Assembly (NCBI RefSeq): GCF_016592435.1
Contig: NZ_AP014545.1
Span: 992,001 to 1,056,000, forward strand
DNA length: 64,000 nucleotides
DNA from: Amphritea japonica ATCC BAA-1530
Lineage (GTDB): Bacteria; Pseudomonadota; Gammaproteobacteria; Pseudomonadales; Balneatricaceae
Direction of reading: 5' to 3'
Part shown: piece after piece, positions 56,588 through 64,000 of the stretch
Layout: every line of letters begins with the position of its first letter
Position numbering within the stretch: the stretch's first letter is position 1
Position numbers and translations under genes: made by a program
The notes under the pieces: generated by a model
Database searches by the model: none
The model's input: only the letters and a program-made list of their open reading frames with translations
Told to the model about the DNA's origin: nothing

Positions 56588-58306
56588 TTAAAGCTTAATA
56601 ACCCGGTTCATCTCTTCCAGACTGGTAACCCCTTGAATTACTTTCCTCAGGGCCGATAGCCGAAGTGATCTGAAGCCTTGTTGCTTCGCTGTGTTGAGAA
56701 TGTCCAGTGAACTCCCGTTATCCATTATAACCTGTGCAATTTCAGGGCTCATAGACATAGTTTCGTAGACACCTACACGGCCTTTATAGCCTTTATTACA
56801 TTTATTACAGCCTTCTGGGTTGTGTTCAAATATATTGAGTCCTGCTTTTATCTGTTCCGGGGTAAAGCCCTCTTCTAATAGAGTGGTTTCTGGAATGCTG
56901 GCTGGTTTTTTACAACCATTACAAAGGCGTCTTCCTAAACGTTGAGCAATAATCATAGAGACAGATGTGGCAATGTTAAAGGCAGGAACACCCATATTGC
57001 GCAGTCGTGTGAGAGTTTCTGCTGCGCTGTTGGTATGCAGGGTAGATAGAACCATGTGGCCAGTTTGAGCAGCCTTAATTGCGATCTCAGCAGTTTCAAT
57101 ATCCCGGATCTCACCTACCATGACGACATCGGGGTCTTGGCGCAGGAATGAGCGAAGGGCCTCAGCAAATGTCAGGCCTACTTTAATATTTACATGAACC
57201 TGGTTGATGCCTTCCAGGTTGATCTCTACGGGGTCTTCTGCAGTGGATATGTTTCGTTCAACGGTGTTGAGGATATTCAAACCGGTATAGAGAGATACGG
57301 TCTTGCCGCTACCAGTAGGTCCGGTAACCAGAATCATTCCCTGGGGTTTATGTAGAGTCTGCATAAACAACTCTTTTTGGTCTTCGTCGTACCCAAGCGC
57401 TTCGATACCCATCTGTGCGCTTGTTGGGTCTAAAATACGTAGTACAACTTTCTCGCCCCAGAGAGTAGGTAGGGTGTTCACACGAAAATCAATGGCGCGG
57501 TTTTTTGATATTTTCATTTTAATACGGCCATCCTGAGGGATACGCCGTTCAGATATGTCCATTTGTGACATGACTTTCAGCCGGGCACAGAGCCTGGAGG
57601 CCAGGTTAGATGGCGGCTTAGCGACTTCTTGAAGGATGCCATCAATACGACAGCGGATACGGTAGGATTTTTCATAGGGCTCAAAGTGGATATCTGAAGC
57701 GCCTGTTTTAATCGCGTCCAAAAGTATCTTATTAACAAAGCGAACAATAGGAGCGTCGTTAGCAGCCTCTTCGCCGGTGTCCTCCTGCTGTTCTGTAAGC
57801 CCCTCATCAATCTCCAGATTATCAAGGTCTGCATCCTCGAGTCCGTCTAAAGCTGAGTTTTGCTCGTCAAGGAAGGTATCGATCAGGTTGGAAAGCTTAT
57901 CTTCCTCTACGATAACTCCTTCAGTCGTTGTGCCGGTATGGAACTTAAATTCATCCAGTGCCTGGATATTGGTGGGGTCTGAAATAGCAACATAAAGCCG
58001 GTTTTCACGCTTAATTAAGGGCAGGGCGTGGTGCTTAGTGATTAGTTTCTCATCAACCAACCCTTGAGGCAGAGCTTCAATGTCGATTACTTCAAGATCA
58101 AGAAGTGGCATGCCAAATTCATCAGCAGCGGCTGCGGCTGCACGATAGGCGCTGACCAATCGATTCTCAATAATATGGGCGATAAAAGGCTTATTGTCTT
58201 TGCGGGCTGTTTTGAGGGCGTCCATCGCAACATCCGATGAAAACACACCATCGTTAACCAGTCGTCTTGCCAGGCCGCTGAGCGGCTGAAAGGGTTGTAC
58301 GCTCAT
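56588..58306 (-). CDS. pilB: Type IV pilus assembly ATPase PilB
   Basis: A 572-residue GspE-family motor. It has N-terminal MshEN-like segments (LARRLVNDGVFSSDVAMDAL, LVSAYRAAAAAADEFGMPLL), then Walker A VTGPTGSGKTVSLYTGL, an aspartate box (STAEDPVEINLEGINQ), Walker B DPDVVMVGEIRDIETAEIA, and a His box. A zinc-binding tetracysteine (CNGCKKP, CNKCNKGYKG) is present near the C-terminus. The N-terminal MshEN pattern (RLxxG and LPxxxA-type) suggests possible c-di-GMP response. Divergent from pilA. Confidence 0.95.
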   Translation of the reverse strand: MSVQPFQPLSGLARRLVNDGVFSSDVAMDALKTARKDNKPFIAHIIENRLVSAYRAAAAAADEFGMPLLDLEVIDIEALPQGLVDEKLITKHHALPLIKRENRLYVAISDPTNIQALDEFKFHTGTTTEGVIVEEDKLSNLIDTFLDEQNSALDGLEDADLDNLEIDEGLTEQQEDTGEEAANDAPIVRFVNKILLDAIKTGASDIHFEPYEKSYRIRCRIDGILQEVAKPPSNLASRLCARLKVMSQMDISERRIPQDGRIKMKISKNRAIDFRVNTLPTLWGEKVVLRILDPTSAQMGIEALGYDEDQKELFMQTLHKPQGMILVTGPTGSGKTVSLYTGLNILNTVERNISTAEDPVEINLEGINQVHVNIKVGLTFAEALRSFLRQDPDVVMVGEIRDIETAEIAIKAAQTGHMVLSTLHTNSAAETLTRLRNMGVPAFNIATSVSMIIAQRLGRRLCNGCKKPASIPETTLLEEGFTPEQIKAGLNIFEHNPEGCNKCNKGYKGRVGVYETMSMSPEIAQVIMDNGSSLDILNTAKQQGFRSLRLSALRKVIQGVTSLEEMNRVIKL

Positions 58307-58594
58307 AATGTCAGAGAATCCATTTTAACTGCGTTTATCGGCGTTATATTTAAAAGCTTAAGTTTATAACGCTTTAACCTAAACCGCCTTGTATTATTAT
58401 CTATTTGTAAAGTAACATCTATGCGTCGGTTTGAGAATCAACAGACGCTTGCTTTAGGTCACTGGACTGTCATAAATAATAGGTTATTATCATATCAGGC
58501 TCGTATGGAGCATGGATGAAGAGCTGTATGGCAAAGGAAAGGGTCGTTCGGAGCAAGGATGATGATGAATACTTTACTCGCTGGAGAGTTAATA

Positions 58595-59059
58595 ATGAAA
58601 AACACCATTAAGAAGCAACAAGGTTTTACCCTAATTGAATTGATGATCGTTGTAGCGATCATCGGTATTCTGGCAGCGATTGCGTTGCCTGCATATCAGA
58701 CTTATACACAGAAAGCTAAATTTTCAGAAGTTGTTGCTGCAACAGGCGGTGTAAAAACATCAGTTGAGGTCTGTGCACAGACGGTAGCTACTACTGCTGC
58801 AACATTTGCTTCAAGCTGCAGAGCTGCGGGAACTAATGGAATTGTGAGTGCCGCTGCAGTAACTGGTGGATACTCTGCTGGTGTAACAGTAGGAGCTGGT
58901 TCAGGTAATACTGTTCTTATCGACTCTAATTCTCAAGGCATTGAATCAACAAATCCAGACTATCAACTAGAAGGTGGTTACACTGGAGGTACTGTTGTAT
59001 GGTCACTTGTTTCAACCTCTGGCTGTGCAGCGTTGGGTTTGTGTAGCAACCCGCGATAA
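58595..59059 (+). CDS. pilA: Type IVa major pilin PilA
   Basis: A 154-residue prepilin with leader [10 protein letters not shown] and the mature N-terminus [20 protein letters not shown]; Phe11 is methylated and Glu15 is the assembly glutamate. The head domain has four Cys (60, 75, 144 and 150), giving two possible disulfides; the last pair (GCAALGLC) forms the D-region loop. ATG at 58595 has GGAGA seven bases upstream; the longer frame from 58559 is ruled out by the leader. It has its own terminator and is divergent from pilBCD. No sigma-54 TGGCAC-TTGC site is apparent in the 288-base gap. Confidence 0.95.
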   Translation: MKNTIKKQQGFTLIELMIVVAIIGILAAIALPAYQTYTQKAKFSEVVAATGGVKTSVEVCAQTVATTAATFASSCRAAGTNGIVSAAAVTGGYSAGVTVGAGSGNTVLIDSNSQGIESTNPDYQLEGGYTGGTVVWSLVSTSGCAALGLCSNPR

Positions 59060-59078
59060 TATCTTATTGACCTTTCCA

Positions 59079-59105
59079 AGCCTCGGTATATCCGGGGCTT
59101 TTTCT
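59079..59105 (+). terminator. Intrinsic terminator after pilA
   Basis: AGCCTCGG (59079-59086) pairs with CCGGGGCT (59092-59099) with one T-G wobble, a short loop, then five T. Confidence 0.85.
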
Positions 59106-59148
59106 TGTTTTAATTTAAAATAGTTATCTAGAAATTGTGCGGTACTGA

Positions 59149-59508
59149 ATGAATAAAAAAACTATTCTGATATTAATGGTTGCCATTACAGCTGCAGTTA
59201 CTTATTTTTTGTATGAACAACCATTACCTCTGGAGAAGCGTGCTGTTGTGGAAGCAGACTTAGCCTCTCAGCCAGACAAATATCCTGCTACACCGGTTTG
59301 GTGGTCAGATGGTGGTGTACTGGCGATTGGTATGATGCCTCGTGAAGCGAGTGAAAAACGAAATGACAGTGCAACAGAGATCTGCGGTATTCTGTGGAAG
59401 CATAATGTAAACAAGACGGTTGTCGAAGTGTACGATATCCTTCAAATACAGAAAAGTGACGAGTGGACACTGATCGGTGCCGCAGATTGTCGGCGTGCTG
59501 CACCATAA
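59149..59508 (+). CDS. Uncharacterised membrane-anchored small protein downstream of pilA
   Basis: I do not recognise this 119-residue protein. An N-terminal helix (TILILMVAITAAVTYFLY, about 5-22) looks like a membrane anchor or uncleaved signal after two lysines. The rest is probably periplasmic, with two Cys (79 and 114) that could form a disulfide, and a VYDILQIQKSDEWTLIGAADC ending. It is separated from pilA by the pilA terminator and 40 more bases, and is followed by a bidirectional hairpin. A role with the pilus is possible from position only. Confidence 0.65.
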   Translation: MNKKTILILMVAITAAVTYFLYEQPLPLEKRAVVEADLASQPDKYPATPVWWSDGGVLAIGMMPREASEKRNDSATEICGILWKHNVNKTVVEVYDILQIQKSDEWTLIGAADCRRAAP

Positions 59509-59636
59509 GTTTTTTGGCTTATGTAGTCTTTTTGATACAGGTCAACTGGATTACTATGCAGTTGTTACCCAGATTGGGTATCCAAAGTCAAACGGTTGAT
59601 TGTTTACTATTTGGAAATAATAAGTCTGATAAATAT

Positions 59637-59667
59637 AAAAAACCGTCATAACAGACGGTTTTTTTAT
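59637..59667. terminator. Bidirectional terminator between 59149 gene and nadC
   Basis: AACCGTC (59641-59647) pairs with GACGGTT (59654-59660); the A-run before and T-run after extend the stem and allow termination of both convergent genes. Confidence 0.85.
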
Positions 59668-59698
59668 GGTTGCTGCAAGACAGAATACCAGTCAATAG

Positions 59699-60544
59699 TC
59701 AGATAAATCGCATCGATAGATCAACGGCTTTGCAATCCTTAGTCAGCAGGCCGATTGAGATATAGTCAACGCCGGTTTCGGCAATGCTACGTAACGTACT
59801 TTCATCGATACCGCCTGAGGCTTCTAGTTTGGCCGGCGTAGGGTGTTCTTTGTTCTTCTGGACCGCGAGGCGAAGGCCTGCATGATCAAAGTTATCGAGC
59901 ATGATGATATCTGCGCCCGCCTCCAGTGCTTGCATCAACTCATCAAAAGACTCAACTTCCACCTCTACCGGCTTACCTGGTTCATTATGTTTGGCTGTAG
60001 CAACGGCATTGGATATGGAGCCGCAGGCCATGATGTGATTTTCTTTGATTAGAAAGGCGTCGTAGAGGCCAATTCTATGGTTAAAACAGCCTGCACAGCT
60101 CACTGCATATTTCTGTGCATTACGCAGGCCTGGAATAGTTTTGCGGGTATCCAATAGTTTCACGCCGGTACCTTCAACTAAAGAGGCGTAATGTGAACTG
60201 ATAGTAGCTGTGGCCGATAGGGTTTGTAGAAAGTTCAGCGCGCAGCGTTCGCCGGTTAATAGTGAACGGGCAGAGCCTTCAAGCTCAAAGAGTGGTTGGT
60301 CTGCTATGACTCTATCGCCGTCCTGTACGAGCCAGTTAACTTTCACGCTTTTATCTACTTGATGAAATACCTCATTGACCCATTGAGTACCGCAAATTAC
60401 AGCGTTTTGACGACTAATAACCCGCGCTTTAGCTGTCTGCTCAACGGGAATCAGTTGCGCAGTAATATCCCCATCGCCAATATCCTCAGTCAGCGCGGTT
60501 TGAACGGTAGCTGGTATATTGGTGAGCAGTTGGGTATTGGCCAT
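59699..60544 (-). CDS. nadC: Quinolinate phosphoribosyltransferase (carboxylating) NadC
   Basis: A 281-residue enzyme converting quinolinate and PRPP to nicotinate mononucleotide in NAD synthesis. [53 protein letters not shown] (with the phosphate-binding Arg/Lys), and [20 protein letters not shown] are family blocks. [26 protein letters not shown] ends the barrel (quoted in part). Divergent from ampD. Confidence 0.96.
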   Translation of the reverse strand: MANTQLLTNIPATVQTALTEDIGDGDITAQLIPVEQTAKARVISRQNAVICGTQWVNEVFHQVDKSVKVNWLVQDGDRVIADQPLFELEGSARSLLTGERCALNFLQTLSATATISSHYASLVEGTGVKLLDTRKTIPGLRNAQKYAVSCAGCFNHRIGLYDAFLIKENHIMACGSISNAVATAKHNEPGKPVEVEVESFDELMQALEAGADIIMLDNFDHAGLRLAVQKNKEHPTPAKLEASGGIDESTLRSIAETGVDYISIGLLTKDCKAVDLSMRFI

Positions 60545-60709
60545 GGGGGCTCCGTAAAAGTGTATTGAGTCGGGTGATCTTGCTATCAGGCGTTACGCCA
60601 CTTTGTTGATAGCTTGTCTGTTGTGAAAGCCATGGTAATATCAAAGGCATCCATGGGCTGGTATTTTAACGGAAACCTGCTGGGTAAAGTAGTCGTTGGT
60701 TGAGGAAAA

Positions 60710-61288
60710 ATGACGTTGTTAAAAAAGAGCCTGCGAATAGAAAATGGTTGGTTAACAGAGGGGGAACATTGCCCGTCGCCCAATTATAATTCTCGTCCCG
60801 AGAATGTGACTCCGCGTTTACTGGTCGTTCATAACATCAGTCTTCCACCGGCCAAATTTGGTGGGGGCTATATTAAAGATTTTTTTCTCAATCGACTCAA
60901 CAGCAAAGCCGATCCTTATTTTGCAACGATTGAATCTCTGCAGGTGTCCGCGCACCTGTTAATCGAGCGCGAGGGAACATTGGTTCAGTTTGTTAGTTTC
61001 GATCAGAGAGCCTGGCATGCCGGTGCTTCTGAATACCGTAGTGTTGCTGACTGTAATGATTTTTCAATCGGTATTGAGATGGAAGGAACTGATAATATTC
61101 CTTATACAGAACAACAGTATCAGCAGCTAGCGCTGGTTTCTGCTGCACTTATTCGATATTACCCGCAGCTCAGTCCTGATGACGTTGCTGGTCATTCAGA
61201 TATTGCTCCACAACGAAAAACAGATCCAGGTATGGCGTTCAATTGGGTTTATTATAATCGTCTGCTTAGCAGGGAGATAACAGAGTGA
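60710..61288 (+). CDS. ampD: 1,6-anhydro-N-acetylmuramyl-L-alanine amidase AmpD
   Basis: A 192-residue zinc amidase that recycles muropeptides and thereby keeps AmpC beta-lactamase induction low where AmpR is present. LLVVHNISLPPAKFGGGYI, SAHLLIEREGTLVQFVSFD, RAWHAGASEY and AGHSDIAPQRKTDPG carry the three zinc ligands (two His and an Asp). GAGG precedes the ATG. It overlaps ampE by 4 bases. Confidence 0.96.
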   Translation: MTLLKKSLRIENGWLTEGEHCPSPNYNSRPENVTPRLLVVHNISLPPAKFGGGYIKDFFLNRLNSKADPYFATIESLQVSAHLLIEREGTLVQFVSFDQRAWHAGASEYRSVADCNDFSIGIEMEGTDNIPYTEQQYQQLALVSAALIRYYPQLSPDDVAGHSDIAPQRKTDPGMAFNWVYYNRLLSREITE

Positions 61289-62133
61289 AGTTTTTAGCAG
61301 TACTATTAATAGTAATTCTGGGACGGTTTAAGCGGCGCCCTAAGCGGGTTAGTAAGTTAGCTAAAGCGGCAATTCCTCAGAGTGTTCTTCATTGGCTGAT
61401 GCTCGCGCTTTATCTGGTTGTGCTTGAAGTTCTGTTATTGCTCTTTTTTAGCTGGGAATTCGGTATTGTCGTTTTGAGTGTTGAATTGTTGGCGTTATAT
61501 TTGTACCTGGAAAGTTGGTCGCCTAGTGAGTTGACTGGAAAGTACTATAAGCACTGGTGTCGGGGGGACTTTCAAGCTGCCTGGTTAGACCTTGCTGAGC
61601 TAATGGGCTTGAGTCGCACCGATGAAGTAACGGATTGTCAGAAAGCGCACTATGCAATATGTCAGCAGCACCTTTACCTTTCATTAACGGGATTCTTTTC
61701 AACCTTATTCTGGTTTCTGTTGTTAGGGATTCCGGGGCTATTTATCTCTTTATGGGCAAACTGGCAGACTCAGCGACAAACACCGTCAGTGGCTGATAGC
61801 TTTGCTGAAATTGTCCTCTGGCTTCCCGCCAGGCTGCTTGGGTTTACTTTCTTTATCGTTGGTAACGGCGTTAGCGCTTATGCTCAACTTAAAAATAGTG
61901 ATGGGGGTAAGGAGAACGCACGTGATTGGTTGTTTCGTATCGCTTTAGCTGCAGTGGGTGAAGAAAGTTTTCGGCAATATCAATCAGGCAGTGATTGTGG
62001 TGATGAGGAATTCAGACATCTGGCTGCTGAAGAGATCGTCTTTCTCAATAAGTTGATTCGGCGCGCTGCGCTTTTATGGTTAATTGTATTGGCTGTTCTA
62101 ACGATGTTAGGTATCGAAACGCCGCTTTATTAA
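61285..62133 (+). CDS. ampE: AmpE family inner-membrane protein
   Basis: A 282-residue integral membrane protein with four or five helices (for example LMLALYLVVLEVLLLLFF, GFFSTLFWFLLLGIPGLFI). The family is named for its place next to ampD; its own function is not settled, although it has been proposed as a sensory transducer in beta-lactamase regulation. Shared features are WSPSELTGKYYKHWCRGDFQ and FSTLFWFLLLGIPG. Translationally coupled to ampD. Confidence 0.88.
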   Translation: MKFLAVLLIVILGRFKRRPKRVSKLAKAAIPQSVLHWLMLALYLVVLEVLLLLFFSWEFGIVVLSVELLALYLYLESWSPSELTGKYYKHWCRGDFQAAWLDLAELMGLSRTDEVTDCQKAHYAICQQHLYLSLTGFFSTLFWFLLLGIPGLFISLWANWQTQRQTPSVADSFAEIVLWLPARLLGFTFFIVGNGVSAYAQLKNSDGGKENARDWLFRIALAAVGEESFRQYQSGSDCGDEEFRHLAAEEIVFLNKLIRRAALLWLIVLAVLTMLGIETPLY

Positions 62134-62201
62134 TGTCTGTTCTGTATAAAGTCAGCACTGCTGAGGATCTCCGTTTACCCCTTGTGAATATATGAGTAAA
62201 C

Positions 62202-62220
62202 TATAGCGAGAATCATTATC
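62202..62220 (+). promoter_or_regulatory. Probable Fur box upstream of the iron-type ABC ATPase
   Basis: The 19 bases at 62202-62220 (ending GAGAATCATTATC) match the Fur consensus GATAATGATAATCATTATC at 15 positions by my count. The site is 26 bases upstream of the ATPase start. It suggests iron-dependent repression. Confidence 0.7.
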
Positions 62221-62246
62221 ATTTATTGTCGAGAATGCATTAAGCC

Positions 62247-63311
62247 ATGACTTCCTTGTTGGAACTTCCCCCTCTTTTAGAGCTTAAATCCCTTAGTTGT
62301 GGTTATGGAGAGACCGTTATTACCGGGCAGCTTAGTTTCCAGCTGCAAGCGGGAGAAATTGCTTGTCTGTTAGGGCCGAGTGGTTGTGGCAAGACGACTG
62401 TATTACGAGCTATAGCTGGGTTTAACCCTTTGCTGTCTGGCAGTATCAGTCAGAACGGACAGGTGATCTCTGATCTGAATTTCACCCTGCCGCCTGAGCA
62501 TCGGGGTATCGGTGTTGTGTTTCAGGACTATGCGCTTTTTCCTCATTTGAATGTGTTTGACAATATTGCTTTTGGTTTAAATGGGCGAAGCTCTACAGAA
62601 AAAAAGCAAGCCGTCCAAAGCTTGCTGAAGCTGGTTGAGCTTCCAGATATATCGTCTCGTTATCCCCATGAGCTTTCTGGTGGGCAGCAACAACGGGTTG
62701 CGCTGGCGCGTGCTCTGGCGCCTAAGCCCAAGCTCTTGTTGATGGATGAGCCGTTTTCTAATCTGGATACTGATCTTCGCCGTCAATTGGCGCTTGAAGT
62801 TCGCTCTATTTTGAAGGATCAGGGAATTGCAGCGATTATGGTCACCCATGATCAGGAAGAAGCTTTTGCCATTAGTGATAAGCTTGGCATCCTCGCCAAT
62901 GCTCAATTACAACAGTGGGGAACGCCCACAGAACTTTATTATCAGCCATTAAACCCAATGGTTGCTGGTTTTGTTGGTAAGGGTGAGTTGTTCGATGCTG
63001 AGTGTTTGAGTGAAACAACGGTGCAGACAGAACTCGGTAAAATTGAATTTGCCGAGCCGTTTGGCGCGGAGCCGGGTAAGCAGCTATCGCTCTTTATTCG
63101 CCCTGTTGATATCCGGCCTGGTCTGGAACAAGGGGAAGTAATGGCCAGGGTAGAGCAGAAAGAGTTTCTAGGTAATTCTGTCGTGTATCAGTTGGTACTA
63201 CCTTCCGGACGTCAGATAGAATCAGAGATCTTTGAACCACTGATGTTTGAAGTGGGCTCCCAGGTTTCTTTGCATGTGGCCGCGCATCGGCCAATAGCTT
63301 TTGCGTCTTAG
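62247..63311 (+). CDS. ABC transporter ATP-binding protein, ferric iron (FbpC) type
   Basis: A 354-residue ATPase. Walker A is in LLGPSGCGKTTVLRAIAGF; the Q-loop is VVFQDYALFPHLNVFDN; the signature ELSGGQQQRVALARALA and Walker B LLLMDEPFSNLD follow, with the switch His in VTHDQEEAF. The C-terminal TOBE-like domain (FIRPVDIRPG, VEQKEFLGNSVVYQL) is usual in FbpC and other CUT1/Fbp importers. Its Fur box and the facing permease gene support iron(III) uptake. It stands alone on this strand. Confidence 0.88.
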   Translation: MTSLLELPPLLELKSLSCGYGETVITGQLSFQLQAGEIACLLGPSGCGKTTVLRAIAGFNPLLSGSISQNGQVISDLNFTLPPEHRGIGVVFQDYALFPHLNVFDNIAFGLNGRSSTEKKQAVQSLLKLVELPDISSRYPHELSGGQQQRVALARALAPKPKLLLMDEPFSNLDTDLRRQLALEVRSILKDQGIAAIMVTHDQEEAFAISDKLGILANAQLQQWGTPTELYYQPLNPMVAGFVGKGELFDAECLSETTVQTELGKIEFAEPFGAEPGKQLSLFIRPVDIRPGLEQGEVMARVEQKEFLGNSVVYQLVLPSGRQIESEIFEPLMFEVGSQVSLHVAAHRPIAFAS

Positions 63312-63333
63312 ATTATCCGGTAAGCACTATAGG

Positions 63334-64000
63334 CTAAATACTTTTGCGGGTTCCTGAGATAGTTTTGCTGAGTATAATCACCGGGATAATACCAACCAGA
63401 ACAATCAACAACGCTGCCAACGAGCAGGCTTCCAGCATCTCATCTGAGGCAAACTGATAAACATAGGTTGCCAGAGTATCGTAATTGAACGGGCGCAATA
63501 TGAGAGTTGCCGGCAACTCTTTCATACAGTCAACAAATACCACCAGTGAGGCGGTTAGAATGCCTCCTTTAATTAGTGGCAGGTGGACTTTTATCAGAGT
63601 TTGTAGGGGAGAAAGTCCTAGTGATCGGGAGGCCATATCCATACTTTCAGTGATCTTATTCAGGCTGGACTCTACCGAACCGACTGAGACCGCTAGAAAC
63701 CGAACTACATAGGCAAAAACGACAGCAAAGGCGGTGCCACTGAGTAGCAACCCGGTGGAAATGTTGAAATATTCTTCCATTAGGTGGTCTACCGCATTAT
63801 CAAACGCTGCCAGCGGAATAATGACACCTATCGCTAGTACTGCACCTGGCATCGCATAACCCAGGCTGGAAAATTGAGCGGCAAGTTTCAGGCTTTTCTT
63901 TTTATGCAGACGCTTTGAATAGGCCAGCAGCAGAGCAATAACAATGGTGAGCAAGGCCGCAGCGGCTGACAGAAGGAAGCTGTGGCTGGCATGAGTAATA
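63334..64000 (-). CDS. ABC transporter permease, iron(III)/FbpB type, C-terminal part (cut by window edge)
   Basis: The frame is open to the right edge, so the gene continues beyond 64000; about 222 residues are visible. It has at least five hydrophobic segments and the EAA-type loop SLGLSPLQTLIKVHLPLIKGG that docks with the ATPase. MKELPATLILRPFNYDTLATYV is characteristic of the FbpB/SfuB iron permeases (quoted in part). It converges with the ATPase gene, 22 bases apart. The upstream neighbour is probably a ferric-binding protein gene, outside the window. Confidence 0.85.
   Translation of the reverse strand, partial: ITHASHSFLLSAAAALLTIVIALLLAYSKRLHKKKSLKLAAQFSSLGYAMPGAVLAIGVIIPLAAFDNAVDHLMEEYFNISTGLLLSGTAFAVVFAYVVRFLAVSVGSVESSLNKITESMDMASRSLGLSPLQTLIKVHLPLIKGGILTASLVVFVDCMKELPATLILRPFNYDTLATYVYQFASDEMLEACSLAALLIVLVGIIPVIILSKTISGTRKSI

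Noticed and set aside
58307-58594. Sigma-54 promoter for pilA
   Set aside because: No TGGCAC-N5-TTGC match could be found in the pilB-pilA gap, although Pseudomonas pilA uses one.

Overview
The window reads as a chromosomal segment of a marine gammaproteobacterium of the Oceanospirillales type (Neptunomonas, Amphritea or Marinobacterium-like). This placement is an inference from gene order: zapE-rplM-rpsI-petABC-sspAB, rsmI divergent from lpoA-yraN-diaA-dolP, a full mraZ-to-lpxC division and wall cluster, secA-argJ-mutT-yacG-coaE-pilDCB/pilA-nadC-ampDE. It also rests on the moderate base composition. No tRNA, rRNA or CRISPR array was seen; the one clear RNA gene is rnpB.

Layout. 1-6625 (minus strand) is an exopolysaccharide export operon. 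In transcription order it encodes an outer-membrane beta-barrel, a short Wza-like export protein, a Wzc-like tyrosine autokinase, a PHP-type phosphatase and a VpsP-like protein, followed by galU and the start of pgi, which supply UDP-glucose and its precursor. 6960-9684 is a molybdenum-cofactor set (moaB, moeA, moaD, mobA). 9900-10972 is an lrgA/lrgB pair. 11002-11340 and 12604-13313 are two different families of non-coding repeats flanking zapE. 13320-18405 holds ribosomal proteins L13 and S9, the cytochrome bc1 complex and stringent starvation proteins A and B. 18585-22839 holds the dolP-diaA-yraN-lpoA envelope group and divergent rsmI.

The most unusual region is 22902-29675. rnpB is followed by an N-terminal remnant of a phage-type integrase. 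After that come degenerate direct repeats with an exact 113-bp period, each carrying a copy of the 3' end of rnpB and a terminator-like hairpin. Next is an A+T-rich cluster of two sulfotransferases, a family 2 glycosyltransferase, an SGNH-fold hydrolase, a NodU-type carbamoyltransferase and a small unknown protein. In related bacteria rnpB usually lies close to mraZ, so this looks like a genomic island at the rnpB tail. Its likely job is to decorate a surface glycan with sulfate, carbamoyl and possibly acyl groups.

30040-48189 is the division/cell-wall cluster with an evident MraZ operator (three TGGG boxes at 10-bp spacing) and almost continuous start/stop overlaps from ftsL to ddl. 48333-53398 holds secA, argJ and a Nudix-thiamine-phosphate-synthase-like fusion. 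53430-59508 holds yacG, coaE, pilD, pilC, pilB, the divergent pilin gene and an unknown small membrane-anchored protein. 59699-62133 holds nadC and ampDE. The window closes with a Fur-box-preceded iron-type ABC ATPase gene facing a convergent, edge-truncated permease gene.
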